Shown: positions 37,101-45,100 of the stretch, piece after piece
Position numbering within the stretch: position 1 is the stretch's first letter
Layout of the letters: each line of letters starts with the position of its first letter
From: an uncultured Clostridia bacterium
Lineage (GTDB): Bacteria > Bacillota > Clostridia > Lachnospirales > Lachnospiraceae
Assembly (NCBI GenBank): GCA_947385955.1
Contig: CANDNA010000001.1
Coordinates: 103,065-167,064, forward strand
Direction: 5' to 3'
DNA length: 64,000 nucleotides
Translations under genes and position numbers: made by a program
The notes under the pieces: generated by a model
Databases searched by the model: none
Seen by the model: the letters and a program-made list of their open reading frames with translations, nothing else
What the model was told of the DNA's origin: nothing

Positions 37101-38413
37101 CCCTCCCCTACAGAAGCCGTGATGGAATTTGCACGCATGCTGATCAAGACCGCTCCGTTTCCCACAGTCATGTTATTTCCTGCGCTGACCGCCACCTGTC
37201 CTCCCTCTATACGCACATCTCCCCCGTTCATACAGGCCGAAGAGCTGCTCCCTCCTGACGCCACACTGGCCAGGGCCGGCGTCATCAGAAGCTCCGCGCC
37301 GTCCACATTGGAAAAGGACTTATTGTCCGGGTTCTGCGCATAGCCTCCTCCTGTGGACGTACGTACCGCATGTACCGCAACCGCATCCTTTTCCTCATCC
37401 GTCGGGAAATAAATATGGACCTGACTGCCCACCTCCGGCATACAGTAAATAAAGCTGCTCTCAATGGCATAGGTGAAATAGCGGGTATTCGGAGATGTAT
37501 CATAAACCGGATCAATATGAAAATGCACTCTGACACAATTGCCGGACCGTTCCTTTACGGTGGCCGGAATACTCATGCCGTCCACTCTGGGGTTTTTTAT
37601 GGGCACGCTCAAAACACCCTTTTCCCGGCTCAGTTCATAATACCGGCACAGCGCCCCCTCCACAGTGCGGTATTCTATGGAAGTCACAATGGTACCAAGC
37701 CCCCGGAACGCCACTCTCTGCGCCAGATGAAATGTCTGCCCGCACCTTACTTTCCATTTCATGATTTCCTGAGACAACAGTGTCCCGGACGGATTTACCT
37801 GATAATATCTGTCCATATCCTTGACGGTCTGATAGTCCTCTTCCCGGAGAAAGACCTCTTCCCCATACTGAGGCATCCCGAAATAGGCTCTTCCGTAAGC
37901 CGCCTTATAGTCCGGTATCAGAAAACTCTGAAAATGGCTGGCCAGCCTTACCAGAAAATCCCAGTCTGTCTCCTCATACTGCAAAAGAAAATCCGGAATC
38001 CGGGCGCCTCCTGTGATGCAGTCCAGGATTTCCGCCTGCGGCTGATTTTCCAGGACTTTTTTCATCACCTGTTCATAGGTGGCATCCAGGTTCAAAAAGC
38101 TCTGGCTGACAATGGCAAGCTGCCAGTCCATCGTATAGGAAACCGCTTTCAGCTTTATGTAGTGCTGCCCCCTGCAGAGCTTCATCTCTGTCTCTGTGAT
38201 TTTCCCTGCAAACAACGGCTGTGTTTCAAAAACTTCTATTTCAGCCCCTTCACCAAGCCCATGAACAGACTCTTCTATACGCTCTTCTTCCATCAAAAGC
38301 AGCAGGCTGACTTCTGCATGGCGGTTAAAGGAGGCCGTCAGAGAAAAATCCTCCGCCTGAATCACCCCTTCTAACGGAAGTATGATCTTAAGTCCCTGAA
38401 AAGTAAGTTCCAT
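31157..38413 (-). CDS. VgrG-Rhs fusion with C-terminal polymorphic toxin
   Basis: 2418 residues. About 1-360: VgrG/gpD-like spike with an OB-type segment (CVRVHFHIDPVYDTSP). About 375-470: Thr/Gly-rich beta-helix tail. About 508-560: hydrophobic alanine-rich segment as in Rhs pre-toxin regions. About 770-850: DUF6531 start (TGSFMLHETDVILSSIPVPL). About 860-2180: dozens of YD repeats forming the Rhs shell. About 2190-2260: core ending NPVAYSDPSGY, the usual self-cleavage site. About 2261-2418: toxin, with PHPTLIGGKDPRVQAAG and VNNASGHYKPG motifs, function not recognised. The toxin part (31160-31633) is markedly AT-richer than the shell. It follows the PAAR-like gene and should be the loaded tip of the apparatus. 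Confidence 0.93.
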   Translation of the reverse strand: MELTFQGLKIILPLEGVIQAEDFSLTASFNRHAEVSLLLLMEEERIEESVHGLGEGAEIEVFETQPLFAGKITETEMKLCRGQHYIKLKAVSYTMDWQLAIVSQSFLNLDATYEQVMKKVLENQPQAEILDCITGGARIPDFLLQYEETDWDFLVRLASHFQSFLIPDYKAAYGRAYFGMPQYGEEVFLREEDYQTVKDMDRYYQVNPSGTLLSQEIMKWKVRCGQTFHLAQRVAFRGLGTIVTSIEYRTVEGALCRYYELSREKGVLSVPIKNPRVDGMSIPATVKERSGNCVRVHFHIDPVYDTSPNTRYFTYAIESSFIYCMPEVGSQVHIYFPTDEEKDAVAVHAVRTSTGGGYAQNPDNKSFSNVDGAELLMTPALASVASGGSSSSACMNGGDVRIEGGQVAVSAGNNMTVGNGAVLISMRANSITASVGEGQTCISLTEEISIIAAFVKIDASDSSPASPSAEELMKMLTEGDAQRRDAINQGVSEQMVAQYKDGVDQVLEGAAKALAAIGTVVLAVGFTVATGGAGAALVAPMMLGTYALAGTTVTFAAADMWEGAQTINKSYAGDLSESFNFIRDTVFQAAFGENKQAAYKVAETINDIAFEVVSGKAVAGGLGKLVEGMSESNKVAGTINEVVKLLSGSEKGNHFEGLVEVSRDTLNWAVNDLIHTGNVNMAGLLGNIAVGAIRVPAGNWLPDQILGKLGIIGEKPVVKGAVEMLTGTVVDTSADGMLGGLTGKEFDLGQSLAQNALANGLTVVIADPADAATGSFMLHETDVILSSIPVPLQLERNYRSASREVSVLGRGWQFPYASRLYRDTAWEGRVHLDTITGHTICFEQENGRWANKSRGTGRFSLETEEGKGYILTDVTDHTRCGYDENGRLMCVEYPNSQKLLFSYTGDGLSRITTPLGNVLEVESREGRILQITDEIGRRTQYRYEGDLLTDVVYTDEGITHYAYDEEGHITSVIDQNGVQYLKNSYDEKGRIVRQSFADGACMLFEYDDRQRRTTITNCENGRKETYVYNKELLTERILYEDGTSVSYTYSDQNLRIGEVSRTGAETRREYDTYGRLLLEQDPEGFVRRYAYDENHDLVRKWDTDGREICHVYDSRHNLIQVKEKIADGQWKETLYRYDEKGRCISIQDGCGNITLQQYEENRAYPARVITPNGEETVYGYDRVGRRMSIGNAYGTVQLSYNSRNYMTGRTDGEGYESRWFYDRMGKLAAYYPAKQWKNQTDGYEYRYDFLERQVDTISPLKRHKRLFRDFDGNVLRTVHPVSYAGKGEDGEGTVYDYDQDGNRIRIHYADGGIERRFYDADGHMLRQIMPEDYDRELDDGAGYGYTYDRQGRLISIRDPEGNCLHRYTYNGHDQMICEVDGEGQETLYEYNGLGLLTRKQVSAGRKNGTAYYRVIGYSYDMQGNKTEEAYGRQEVVRDGEPSGWHRIYFTYDGNNHLIGVRDDLGAVIRYTYDCLGNRTQEEQIVEEGIRKKICYQYNKNGWRIQKTEEIQGNGPVKTAITRYGYDENGNLIYVRMPGGMEMYKSYDEDDRLTGERMVDRKNGIDRRLTYVYDEAGNLIRETLEGPHIRPLVRTRQYDGKDRLIHETDWGGAVLRRLYDKNDRLIREISPFEGTKETDGEAGTVYSYDSRGNRIRVENALGQVVEERRYTLQDMPSYVRDGLGNETELSYMPDGSVKELRRGRGEEKRTLQQLLYNDRGQITGIVDGNGVRKDYELDDWGRLTVVRFSGQETERYSYTPAGRVSESIDGNGGRIRYRYNSMGKIRERIDQSGGREQFLYDGEGNLTCYVDRDGNEIHRRYDGLGNLIYEKAVDSKGENPCISTYRYDSIGRLVQAVSGGHSYEYEYDAQGRLREKRSGGRRLISCVYNQAGQVIQREDPAGLCLCFSYDSLGRTSRIVGGNGMELRYEYDCLNRPVQLSCGNGIRTFYQYDEDGNVSHLQTRDGERILLSFTCRYDGNGNRILKTGTQGAEGEKQEVSCRYDALGQLLEEKRNQETVRYAYDAAGNRVRKEEGGRTTEYLYNEKNQLVCAEDYRGKTVFTYSPQGSILREEGPEGIQKYTYNSKNQQIRVELSDGRVQKNRYDAEGLRYEMEENGRLLQFVYQNGTLLYEKDQQESVETSYCIVDGRSVKAMQRSGETGYYHQDEQQSTLLLTDRQGNVCGSYTYDAFGRELTKEERISNRIRYCGQQCDRLTGQYYMRARYYHPRWGRFLQEDSYQGDGLNLYAYCGNNPVAYSDPSGYRKKCAMEGKIGGDGGEGYSVDPIMLPVDIAEGKIVNGAYVTNPTAHNITDYINEGSNYLGSKHMNGNYTYVIDMDGNIIVGTRNGQRMPHPTLIGGKDPRVQAAGIIDIRGGKIHSVNNASGHYKPGSECLEIVENAFGNLPQNIFSKDFIGYIPFEE

Positions 38414-38442
38414 AGTGTATCCCCCTGCCTTTCTCCCACTGC

Positions 38443-39267
38443 CTATTCCGGCTGTCCCGATAATATAATCTTAATTTCCCCGCCGAATTTACATCTCAGC
38501 TCACATCTTCTCAAAAGAGGGTTTTCCCCATTGATAGTCGTCTTTTCTCCATGATTTCCCCATTTTGTTTCCAGCACTGCACCGGTGCATTCCCCGAAAC
38601 ACTGCGATGTCAGACTTTCATCGGCTTCTTCGTCTCCTTTCCCTTCTATAAAGGATCCTACTAACTGATGGAGAAAATCCCCCTCTGCTTTGGCCTGCTG
38701 GATTCCGCTGACGCCATTCTCTATCGCTTTTGCAATCGCTTCCTGGGTGCTGGGATTCTCCGCACTGTTACAGCCGCCAAAATTGATTACATTTTCATTG
38801 AAAACAGAATCCATCACTGTCATCTGCGCCAGCCCGTTGGTATACATCCCATGTATGTTTCCCAATGTCAGGTAACTGTCCCGCATTCCACAACTGCACT
38901 GTACACGGGCTGTATTGACAACAAAAGAAATATCCGCACCCCTGGCAGCTTCCAGTTCCTCCATTTTCTGATTCAGTGCATCTTCCGCCTCCTGTGCCGC
39001 CTGTGCATCCGCTTCAAAATCAGACGTGGCATCATTTAACTCCTGATTGGCTTTCTGCATCTCTTCCGAAGCATTCTGTACCCGTTCCATCTGATCTTCT
39101 GTGGCAAACCCCTGCATCATGCCCACTTCTGCCATTGCATCCTGATAAGCGCTTTTTGCCGCTTCTGCCCGGCTGTTTGCCGCCTCATACCTGTCATAGC
39201 TCTGTGAGCAGTTCTGATATGCCGTACTTACATTTGCTTCCAGTTCATATATAGTTCCTGCTGCCAT
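38443..39267 (-). CDS. DUF4280 PAAR-like spike-tip protein with helical N-terminus
   Basis: 274 residues. About 1-105: a long acidic coiled coil (many Ala/Glu/Gln heptads). About 110-274: DUF4280 PAAR-like domain, Cys-rich (VQCSCGMRDSYLTLG, GGCNSAENP, CELRCKFGGEIKI), which in this family forms the metal-stabilised conical tip on a VgrG trimer. It lies between the Imm11-like gene and the VgrG-Rhs gene. The helical N-terminus is not part of plain PAAR proteins and may bind the Rhs cargo or act as an adaptor. Confidence 0.85.
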   Translation of the reverse strand: MAAGTIYELEANVSTAYQNCSQSYDRYEAANSRAEAAKSAYQDAMAEVGMMQGFATEDQMERVQNASEEMQKANQELNDATSDFEADAQAAQEAEDALNQKMEELEAARGADISFVVNTARVQCSCGMRDSYLTLGNIHGMYTNGLAQMTVMDSVFNENVINFGGCNSAENPSTQEAIAKAIENGVSGIQQAKAEGDFLHQLVGSFIEGKGDEEADESLTSQCFGECTGAVLETKWGNHGEKTTINGENPLLRRCELRCKFGGEIKIILSGQPE

Positions 39268-39789
39268 TTACTCCACCTCTGCTTCTTCCAGACAAATACC
39301 CGTTACCTTTCTCCGCAGGAGACTTTCCGCCATCGGCAGGCTGATCAGGGGATCCTTTCTCTGTACCCCCTTCAGCAAAAACAAATGGTGGCCGGCTGCC
39401 TTTTCCCCCTTTAACACCAGATGTTTTTCCATTCCGCCCGGATACCATTGGGATTTCTCACTGAGCCCGTCCACACAGTCCATCAGCACATGCACATAGC
39501 GGTACTGAAGTCCGCTCTCCTTGTGAATCAATACCACACTTTTGAAAACCAGTTCCGGTTCATAGGCTGTCAGGATTTCTTTCAGCCTGTCCGAGAACAT
39601 GATAACCGGACGCTGGATGAAGTCCGGCCTTACTTCCCTTCCGCTGCCCGATAAGAACAAAGGCACCATATCTTTGATTTTCTCCTGATCCTCTTTTCGG
39701 AACAGATGACGCCCGCCCCGGATATCAAAGTCCCTGTATTGTATCTGGCAGGGCAGAGAAAGATCCTGTGTAATCCAAAAATATCTCAT
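39268..39789 (-). CDS. Imm11/DUF1629-like protein
   Basis: 173 residues. RPDFIQRPVIMFSDRLKEIL followed by VLIHKESGLQYRYVHVL resembles Imm11/DUF1629 proteins found near type VI and Rhs genes, where they are seen as immunity-like or accessory. It overlaps the pentapeptide gene by 4 bases (ATGA) and abuts the PAAR-like start. The resemblance is partial, so a structural role in tip assembly is also possible. Confidence 0.5.
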   Translation of the reverse strand: MRYFWITQDLSLPCQIQYRDFDIRGGRHLFRKEDQEKIKDMVPLFLSGSGREVRPDFIQRPVIMFSDRLKEILTAYEPELVFKSVVLIHKESGLQYRYVHVLMDCVDGLSEKSQWYPGGMEKHLVLKGEKAAGHHLFLLKGVQRKDPLISLPMAESLLRRKVTGICLEEAEVE

Positions 39790-40757
39790 ACTTCCTCCTT
39801 CCTGACCAGTAAAACCCTCTGTAACTGTTCCGCATCCAGATGTAAAAACGGAATGCTTTCCGCCGGAAGCAAAGCTCCTGTCAGATCGGCCCCCTGAAAC
39901 GTCACCTGCTCCAATTCGCAGTCTGTCAAATCAGCTCCCCATAAATTACACTCTGTAAAGCTGCATCCGGTAAACCGGCTGCCCGGAAACCGGCTGCCTT
40001 CCAGATTGCATTTTTCAAAAGCAATTCCCGTCAGATGGCATTCCTCAAACACAGAAAACTGCAGATCCTGTTCCTGCAGGGAACTGCCCTGGTATTCTCC
40101 CTGATACCAGTAACCAAACGCCAGTGTTTCCGGCGCATGTCTGGCTTTTTTCAACGCTTCCTCCCACTGAATGCTCTCTTTCACCGTCCGGTCCATCCGG
40201 ACGATACATTCCGTCCGGTCCCGGTATTCTCCCCATTTCAAAAACCAGGAAGGAGCAAGCGTCAGATCTGCAAAGATACCTTTTTTCTCCCAGTCTCTCA
40301 GCCGGTAACGAAGCAGTCCTGCAATCTGTGCATCCACATACGCAAGCTCTTCAAACATCCTGTGGGCAACATCATATTCATTGACCAGTCCCTTATAGAT
40401 CCGGCTCTCTTCCGACAGACTTTTCCACAGTCCGGCAAAGGGTTCCAGCAGCCCGGATGCATCCACATAAACTTCCAGGGGGCTTTCATCCAGATACCAG
40501 GCAGAATCCAGTCCGTGAAAAAAGAAACGTGCTCTACCCTGAAGAAGATCTGTTTTTAAAATGGATCCATACAGAAAGCTGACCGATTCCTTTTTCTGTT
40601 GTTCCATCTCTTTTCCCAGACGCTTCATCCCTTCTCTGACCAGCTCTTCCAGCCGGGGAGCATGATCCAGTAAATGCTCCGCCATATGTTCTCTGCCTTC
40701 CCGGAGCTGTCCGGAAATACTCTCCCTGAATGCCTGCAAAGCCTGCTCCCGTTCCAT
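39786..40757 (-). CDS. Pentapeptide-repeat protein
   Basis: 323 residues from ATG 40757 (GAGGAGG upstream); an in-frame TTG at 40781 overlapping the previous stop is less likely. About residues 1-220: helical region with no family recognised. About 225-300: pentapeptide repeats of A(D/N)LxX type (CNLEGSRF, CNLWGADLTDCELEQVTFQG), which form a quadrilateral beta helix. It sits between spike and tip genes. Possibly an adaptor or loading factor for the Rhs effector. Inference only. Confidence 0.8.
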   Translation of the reverse strand: MEREQALQAFRESISGQLREGREHMAEHLLDHAPRLEELVREGMKRLGKEMEQQKKESVSFLYGSILKTDLLQGRARFFFHGLDSAWYLDESPLEVYVDASGLLEPFAGLWKSLSEESRIYKGLVNEYDVAHRMFEELAYVDAQIAGLLRYRLRDWEKKGIFADLTLAPSWFLKWGEYRDRTECIVRMDRTVKESIQWEEALKKARHAPETLAFGYWYQGEYQGSSLQEQDLQFSVFEECHLTGIAFEKCNLEGSRFPGSRFTGCSFTECNLWGADLTDCELEQVTFQGADLTGALLPAESIPFLHLDAEQLQRVLLVRKEEV

Positions 40758-40773
40758 CTGCCCATCACCCTCC

Positions 40774-42171
40774 TCAATCAAATGTGATCTTGCTTCCTTC
40801 TAACTGCGCTACGCCTCCGGCCAGGCTGACCGATGCCCCCGGCAGGCTCTCCATAACCAGTGCCTCCGCTGCTTCCACATTCAGTTTTTCTTCTGCATGC
40901 AGCGTTACTTTCTCCCCGCCTGCTATGGTTACGCTGCCGCCGGCGCTGACAATGACACTTCCGTCATTTTGAATCGTGATGCTGGAACCGCCTCCGCAGG
41001 ACAGACTCATCTGACCGGGAGACATAGCCAGTTCCTGTCCTGACTTGGTCTTGAGATACCGGGTATTGGGATCCTGCATACGGTCCTGCCCTTCTGACGG
41101 AACATCATAGCCGTTGACCGCACTGAGCGCTATGGCTTCTTTCTCGTATTTGGACGGAAAGTAAACGCGTACAGCATCCCCGTTCTCCGGCATACAATAC
41201 CAGCCGCTGCCATCGGGAGAAGCGGATATGGTGGAATAGATAAACCAGTAAACCGGAGGCGTTCCCTGGTCAATATCCAGCATCACCTGCACCCTATTCT
41301 CCGCCACATTTGTCACCTTCCCCAAAAGAGCCAGCCCAATCATATGCATGGGATACTGCCTGGCCTGTACCAGCCCGTTTGCTCCCTGCAGTCCATAAAT
41401 CCCTGTCAGCTCCTGACTGCCAAAATCATAGCGATAGGAGTCCACTGTCAGATTGCCGCTTCTGGTAACCACCTTCCAGAACATCCCCACAAAACGATCC
41501 GTCACAATCTCATATTTGGTAAAATCCACGGTTTTTACCTGATGGCCATTGGCCTTCAGATAATAGAACCGGTCCAGATCCTTATCCATACTCCTGATCT
41601 GAAACGGTACATTTATCTCAGGCAGCTCCGGAATCCCTGCATACACAAGGATGCCTGTCCGACTGATTTCAGGCGTCAGACATACCCCTATCCTCGACAA
41701 TACCCGGTTCAAAAACACCCAGTCCGTTTCCTCATACTGTACAATCAATGTGCCGATGGCTGCCTCCGGCGCCGCATAGAGCAGGGCGCTGCCCGGATAT
41801 CCTGCCAATACCTGCTCTGCCAGTTCTCTGTAACTCATCCCGGTATCCTGAAAACTCCTGGATTTTTTCGTCAGATCCAGAAGCAGGCTGCTGCTGCTGG
41901 CTTCCACCCGTATCACCTGCAGCTCTGCGGATTCCTCCAGACTCATGTCCGTAATCACCCCATAAAACAGCAGTGTTTCCCCGGACTCTCCCTGTTGATA
42001 CACTTCCACCGGCTGGTAAGCAGGCAGCTCATACAGCATCTCCTGTCCGGATTCCGGATACCCTTTCAGAATCAGGGTACTGTGCTCTCCCAGCCCGCCT
42101 TCTATTACACAGCCAAGGAGTCCGGCCATCCGGATTCCCTTTACTCTCAAATCATGCAAGTTATACGCCAT
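40774..42171 (-). CDS. VgrG/gpD-like spike protein B
   Basis: 465 residues from ATG 42171 (AGGGAGGTGTCT upstream), overlapping the previous VgrG stop by 11 bases. The N-terminal two thirds are a phage late-control-D (gp27-like) fold with VQYEETDWVFLNRVLSRIG, a phrase also present as QYEETDWDFLVRLASH in the Rhs fusion. An OB/gp5-like part (VQVMLDIDQGTPPVYWF) and a C-terminal beta-helical needle follow (GSVTIAGGEKVTLHAEEKLN). Trimeric puncture device on top of the tube. Confidence 0.88.
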   Translation of the reverse strand: MAYNLHDLRVKGIRMAGLLGCVIEGGLGEHSTLILKGYPESGQEMLYELPAYQPVEVYQQGESGETLLFYGVITDMSLEESAELQVIRVEASSSSLLLDLTKKSRSFQDTGMSYRELAEQVLAGYPGSALLYAAPEAAIGTLIVQYEETDWVFLNRVLSRIGVCLTPEISRTGILVYAGIPELPEINVPFQIRSMDKDLDRFYYLKANGHQVKTVDFTKYEIVTDRFVGMFWKVVTRSGNLTVDSYRYDFGSQELTGIYGLQGANGLVQARQYPMHMIGLALLGKVTNVAENRVQVMLDIDQGTPPVYWFIYSTISASPDGSGWYCMPENGDAVRVYFPSKYEKEAIALSAVNGYDVPSEGQDRMQDPNTRYLKTKSGQELAMSPGQMSLSCGGGSSITIQNDGSVIVSAGGSVTIAGGEKVTLHAEEKLNVEAAEALVMESLPGASVSLAGGVAQLEGSKITFD

Positions 42172-43618
42172 AGACACCTCCCTGGGCATTTGCCACAACC
42201 AGCGTTGCGTGGATTTCTACGGTATCGCTCTTCATAGAAATATTGGCACCGTTTCCGCTAAGCAACACTTCCTCCCCCGCTGACAGCTCCAGGGCGCCTT
42301 CGGTCTCAATACTGATGGCAGATGCCGCTCCTATGATGACATTCATCCCCGAACTGATCTGTGCCGTTCCGTCATTGGACACCACCACAGTTCCCGCACC
42401 GTCTCCGGCAGACAACTGCATACCGTTTCCCGTAAATCTCACCGCATTGCCATCCGGAGGGGCAATCTCTTTGATCTCCGGAGATGACATGGGGCTCCCT
42501 GCCTTTGGCGACGACTCTCCCTGTATATTGGAAATGGCATACCCGTTTCTTTCATCGCTGTCCGGAAAAAAGATCCGGACCTGGTCGCCTGCCTTGGGCA
42601 TACAGTACCAGCCGCTGCCATCCGGAGAAGCCGCCACTGTGGAATAGGGAAAAAAGTACTGGGACTGATAACTGTGCAGCGCGTCTGTTTCCATCCGTAC
42701 CCTGATCCGGTCCCTTTTCACACCTTCCACAGAGGCATTCACCGATATGCCCATGAGCAGAGGATTTTCATACCGCCCCGGCTGCAGGCCTTCCCGAAAA
42801 TACAGGGTATATTCATTGCAAAGCAGGCCCTTCTGCATCTTTCTTCTGATGCCTCCCACAAAGAGCTCCCGGTTATGAAACAGGACACCCGCTCCCAGTT
42901 TTAATATGTCATAGGTTTCCACCCGGTAGCTGATCTGCCCCTTTGTCAGTCCCTGTACCCCCGGCACTCCGCTGCTGCGTTCCAGAAAATAAGGCAGATC
43001 ATCCCAGTCCACCGATTCTCTCTGCCCGGAAAGCCCGATCTGCAGATGAGGCGTCCTGACTGCGCTGTCCGCATACACAAAAGCGCCCTGGCCGGAGGCC
43101 ATCCGTTTGATAAATTCCCAGTATGTTTCCCGATACTGCATGGCGATCCCGCCCATCGGCCGGTCAGGTACGGCAATCAGAGCTTCTCCTCCTGCAAAAT
43201 CCCCCATCAGCTTCTGTATCAACTGATGAAATGTCATGGCAATGTCCTGATAGGAAGCATTGCATTTGTGCACATCCATTTGATAGCTGGCTGTTTTTGC
43301 CTCCACTTCGATCATGCACATCTCTCCTGTAAAGGAAGCCTCCAGCTTTGTCACGATTCCGCAAAACAGCGGATATGCCTTTTCCTTCTGCTTATAAAGC
43401 AGGGTAACCTGCCCTTTCCCGTCATACAGAATCTGTTCTCTGACAGTTTCTTTTGCCAGCGCTGTCGCGGAAAGTTCTCCATGCCGATTGGGAAGCTCCC
43501 GGATCTCCAATGTTGTCACACAGGCCTCTGCCTCCTCAAACAAAAGATACAGCTCTCCGGCCATAGCAGCGCCGCTCTGCCTGCTTTCTCCACTTTTCCC
43601 TACTTCTTTCCAACCCAT
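42161..43618 (-). CDS. VgrG/gpD-like spike protein A
   Basis: 485 residues, with AAAGGAGGGGG just before the ATG. It has the same plan as spike B: gp27-like domain with MQYRETYWEFIKRMASG, gp5-like portion with STVAASPDGSGWYCMPKAG, and a C-terminal needle of short beta strands (INVIIGAASAISIE-like). Spike B shares the phrase SASPDGSGWYCMPENGD. Together with the Rhs-fused copy the cluster encodes three spike chains. Confidence 0.88.
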   Translation of the reverse strand: MGWKEVGKSGESRQSGAAMAGELYLLFEEAEACVTTLEIRELPNRHGELSATALAKETVREQILYDGKGQVTLLYKQKEKAYPLFCGIVTKLEASFTGEMCMIEVEAKTASYQMDVHKCNASYQDIAMTFHQLIQKLMGDFAGGEALIAVPDRPMGGIAMQYRETYWEFIKRMASGQGAFVYADSAVRTPHLQIGLSGQRESVDWDDLPYFLERSSGVPGVQGLTKGQISYRVETYDILKLGAGVLFHNRELFVGGIRRKMQKGLLCNEYTLYFREGLQPGRYENPLLMGISVNASVEGVKRDRIRVRMETDALHSYQSQYFFPYSTVAASPDGSGWYCMPKAGDQVRIFFPDSDERNGYAISNIQGESSPKAGSPMSSPEIKEIAPPDGNAVRFTGNGMQLSAGDGAGTVVVSNDGTAQISSGMNVIIGAASAISIETEGALELSAGEEVLLSGNGANISMKSDTVEIHATLVVANAQGGVYGV

Positions 43619-43633
43619 AGCCCCCTCCTTTTC

Positions 43634-44239
43634 CTATCGATTCATTTCCTCTGTCACATGGACCATCGCTTCCAGCAAAAGTCCCATGCCGTTCTTTTCC
43701 TCCTGCATACAGTTCAAAGAACCTGTATACAGATTTCCGTCTTTCAAAAGCCGGAACAGAATATTGTAGGTAAGCCCCTGATCCGAAGGCATTTCATAGG
43801 TCATATACTCCAGTTCTCCAACAGTATGGGACACGGGCAGATTCATCTTAAGTCCTGTCTGTTCCACAGTTTCTCTGAGCTTTGCCGTCCATTCCGAAAA
43901 TGCCTCCGCCTGCGCGGCAGGCATCCATCCCATTACCATACAGACTTTTCTCAGATTGCTGGCATACAGCAGGTTCTGTGGTGTTTCCTGTACTACATCA
44001 AAGAAATCTGTCATAAACGGGATGCAGAAAGCTCCCTCAAATATTTGTCTGGACACAAAACACAGTTTCAGCGTATATAAATACAGCTTTTCTTTTTTGA
44101 TTCCTGCAATCAGTTCTTCCAGCGTATAGGCAATCCGTTTCTTCGGGTCATATTGTTCTCTGACAGCCCTGATCTTCTCCAGTTTCTCCTGCAGCTTTTT
44201 CTCACTGACATACAGAGCAATCAAGCGATCTGTCTCCAT
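43634..44239 (-). CDS. Unknown protein of the injection-system cluster (201 aa)
   Basis: 201 residues. The N-terminal ~40 residues are a charged helix (VSEKKLQEKLEKIRAV); the rest is an alpha/beta domain with FRLLKDGNLYTGSLNCMQEE and LLLEAMVHVTEEM. The length, late position and immediate upstream placement to the spike genes recall small chaperone or adaptor proteins of type VI effectors. No family is recognised. 15 bases from the spike A start. Confidence 0.55.
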   Translation of the reverse strand: METDRLIALYVSEKKLQEKLEKIRAVREQYDPKKRIAYTLEELIAGIKKEKLYLYTLKLCFVSRQIFEGAFCIPFMTDFFDVVQETPQNLLYASNLRKVCMVMGWMPAAQAEAFSEWTAKLRETVEQTGLKMNLPVSHTVGELEYMTYEMPSDQGLTYNILFRLLKDGNLYTGSLNCMQEEKNGMGLLLEAMVHVTEEMNR

Positions 44240-44299
44240 ACCATGTCTCCTCTCCCTGCATATTTTTATCTTATATCCGGTGTTTCAAGGAGCAAAGGG

Positions 44300-45082
44300 T
44301 CAGAAGAGCATCAGTCCCCTCTCACGTCCCTGCTTTTCTTTTTGCCCTCCTGACGGCCCTTTTCCTCCCACCTCCTGTAAAATCTGCCGTAGTCTCTGAT
44401 AGATCGTTTCATTGGTATACTCTTTCTGCTCAAAGCCGTCCCGGCCATTCAGATAAGTACAGATGGCTTCATAGGGAATCGCTGTCTGCATGGGGGGACT
44501 GATTAAACAAAAAGCACAATCCCAGGGATTCTGCACCGGCAGCTTCCTCATCTCCTCTCTGAACATGTCCGTAATCTGGGGGGCAATGCTGTTTTTGCCC
44601 GGTGATGCATAAGGGGTATGGATTCTGTCCACGGTATCAAACTCTGTACAAAAATCATGAAAATCCACATACTCTGTCCGGAGCCTTGCCCCTTCCTGCA
44701 GCTTAAAACGGGCCAGCTCCAGCTCATATCCATCTTCCGGCGCTTTTTCATCCAGCAGGATCCGGGCCAGATATTCTTCCTTCCCTGTACTCACTGCCTT
44801 ATCCGGGAAACGCACTTTCAGATAAGTCAGCCGTCCGGTTGCGGTACAGGGCAGCGTATAGTTTTCTGTCAGCAGATATGGGATCTGTCTGTGGTACAAA
44901 ATCCCCGGGCCAATCGTCAGTTTCAGGTTCTGTGCCCTGACCCTGCAGCCTGTCAGAATGCCGTCACTGTAATCCTGATAAAAAATGCCGAACAAATCCC
45001 GCGGAAAATCCCGCAGTAGTTCCAGCATTTCTTTTTTCAGCACATGCTTGCTGTTAAACAACGGATATATATTCCGGAACAT
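44300..45082 (-). CDS. Baseplate-like or fibre-like protein, family unknown
   Basis: 260 residues, GGGAAGGGATGA before the ATG. The segment YQDYSDGILTGCRVRAQNLK followed by LTIGPGILYH has the form of beta domains in phage baseplate and tail-fibre proteins (DG-x-GL-x-V ... L-x-I-x-PG). The C-terminal half is helical. It sits between two unknown proteins in the middle of the cluster. A baseplate or host-contact role is a guess from this pattern. Confidence 0.5.
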   Translation of the reverse strand: MFRNIYPLFNSKHVLKKEMLELLRDFPRDLFGIFYQDYSDGILTGCRVRAQNLKLTIGPGILYHRQIPYLLTENYTLPCTATGRLTYLKVRFPDKAVSTGKEEYLARILLDEKAPEDGYELELARFKLQEGARLRTEYVDFHDFCTEFDTVDRIHTPYASPGKNSIAPQITDMFREEMRKLPVQNPWDCAFCLISPPMQTAIPYEAICTYLNGRDGFEQKEYTNETIYQRLRQILQEVGGKGPSGGQKEKQGRERGLMLF

Positions 45083-45100
45083 TCATCCCTTCCCCTTCCT

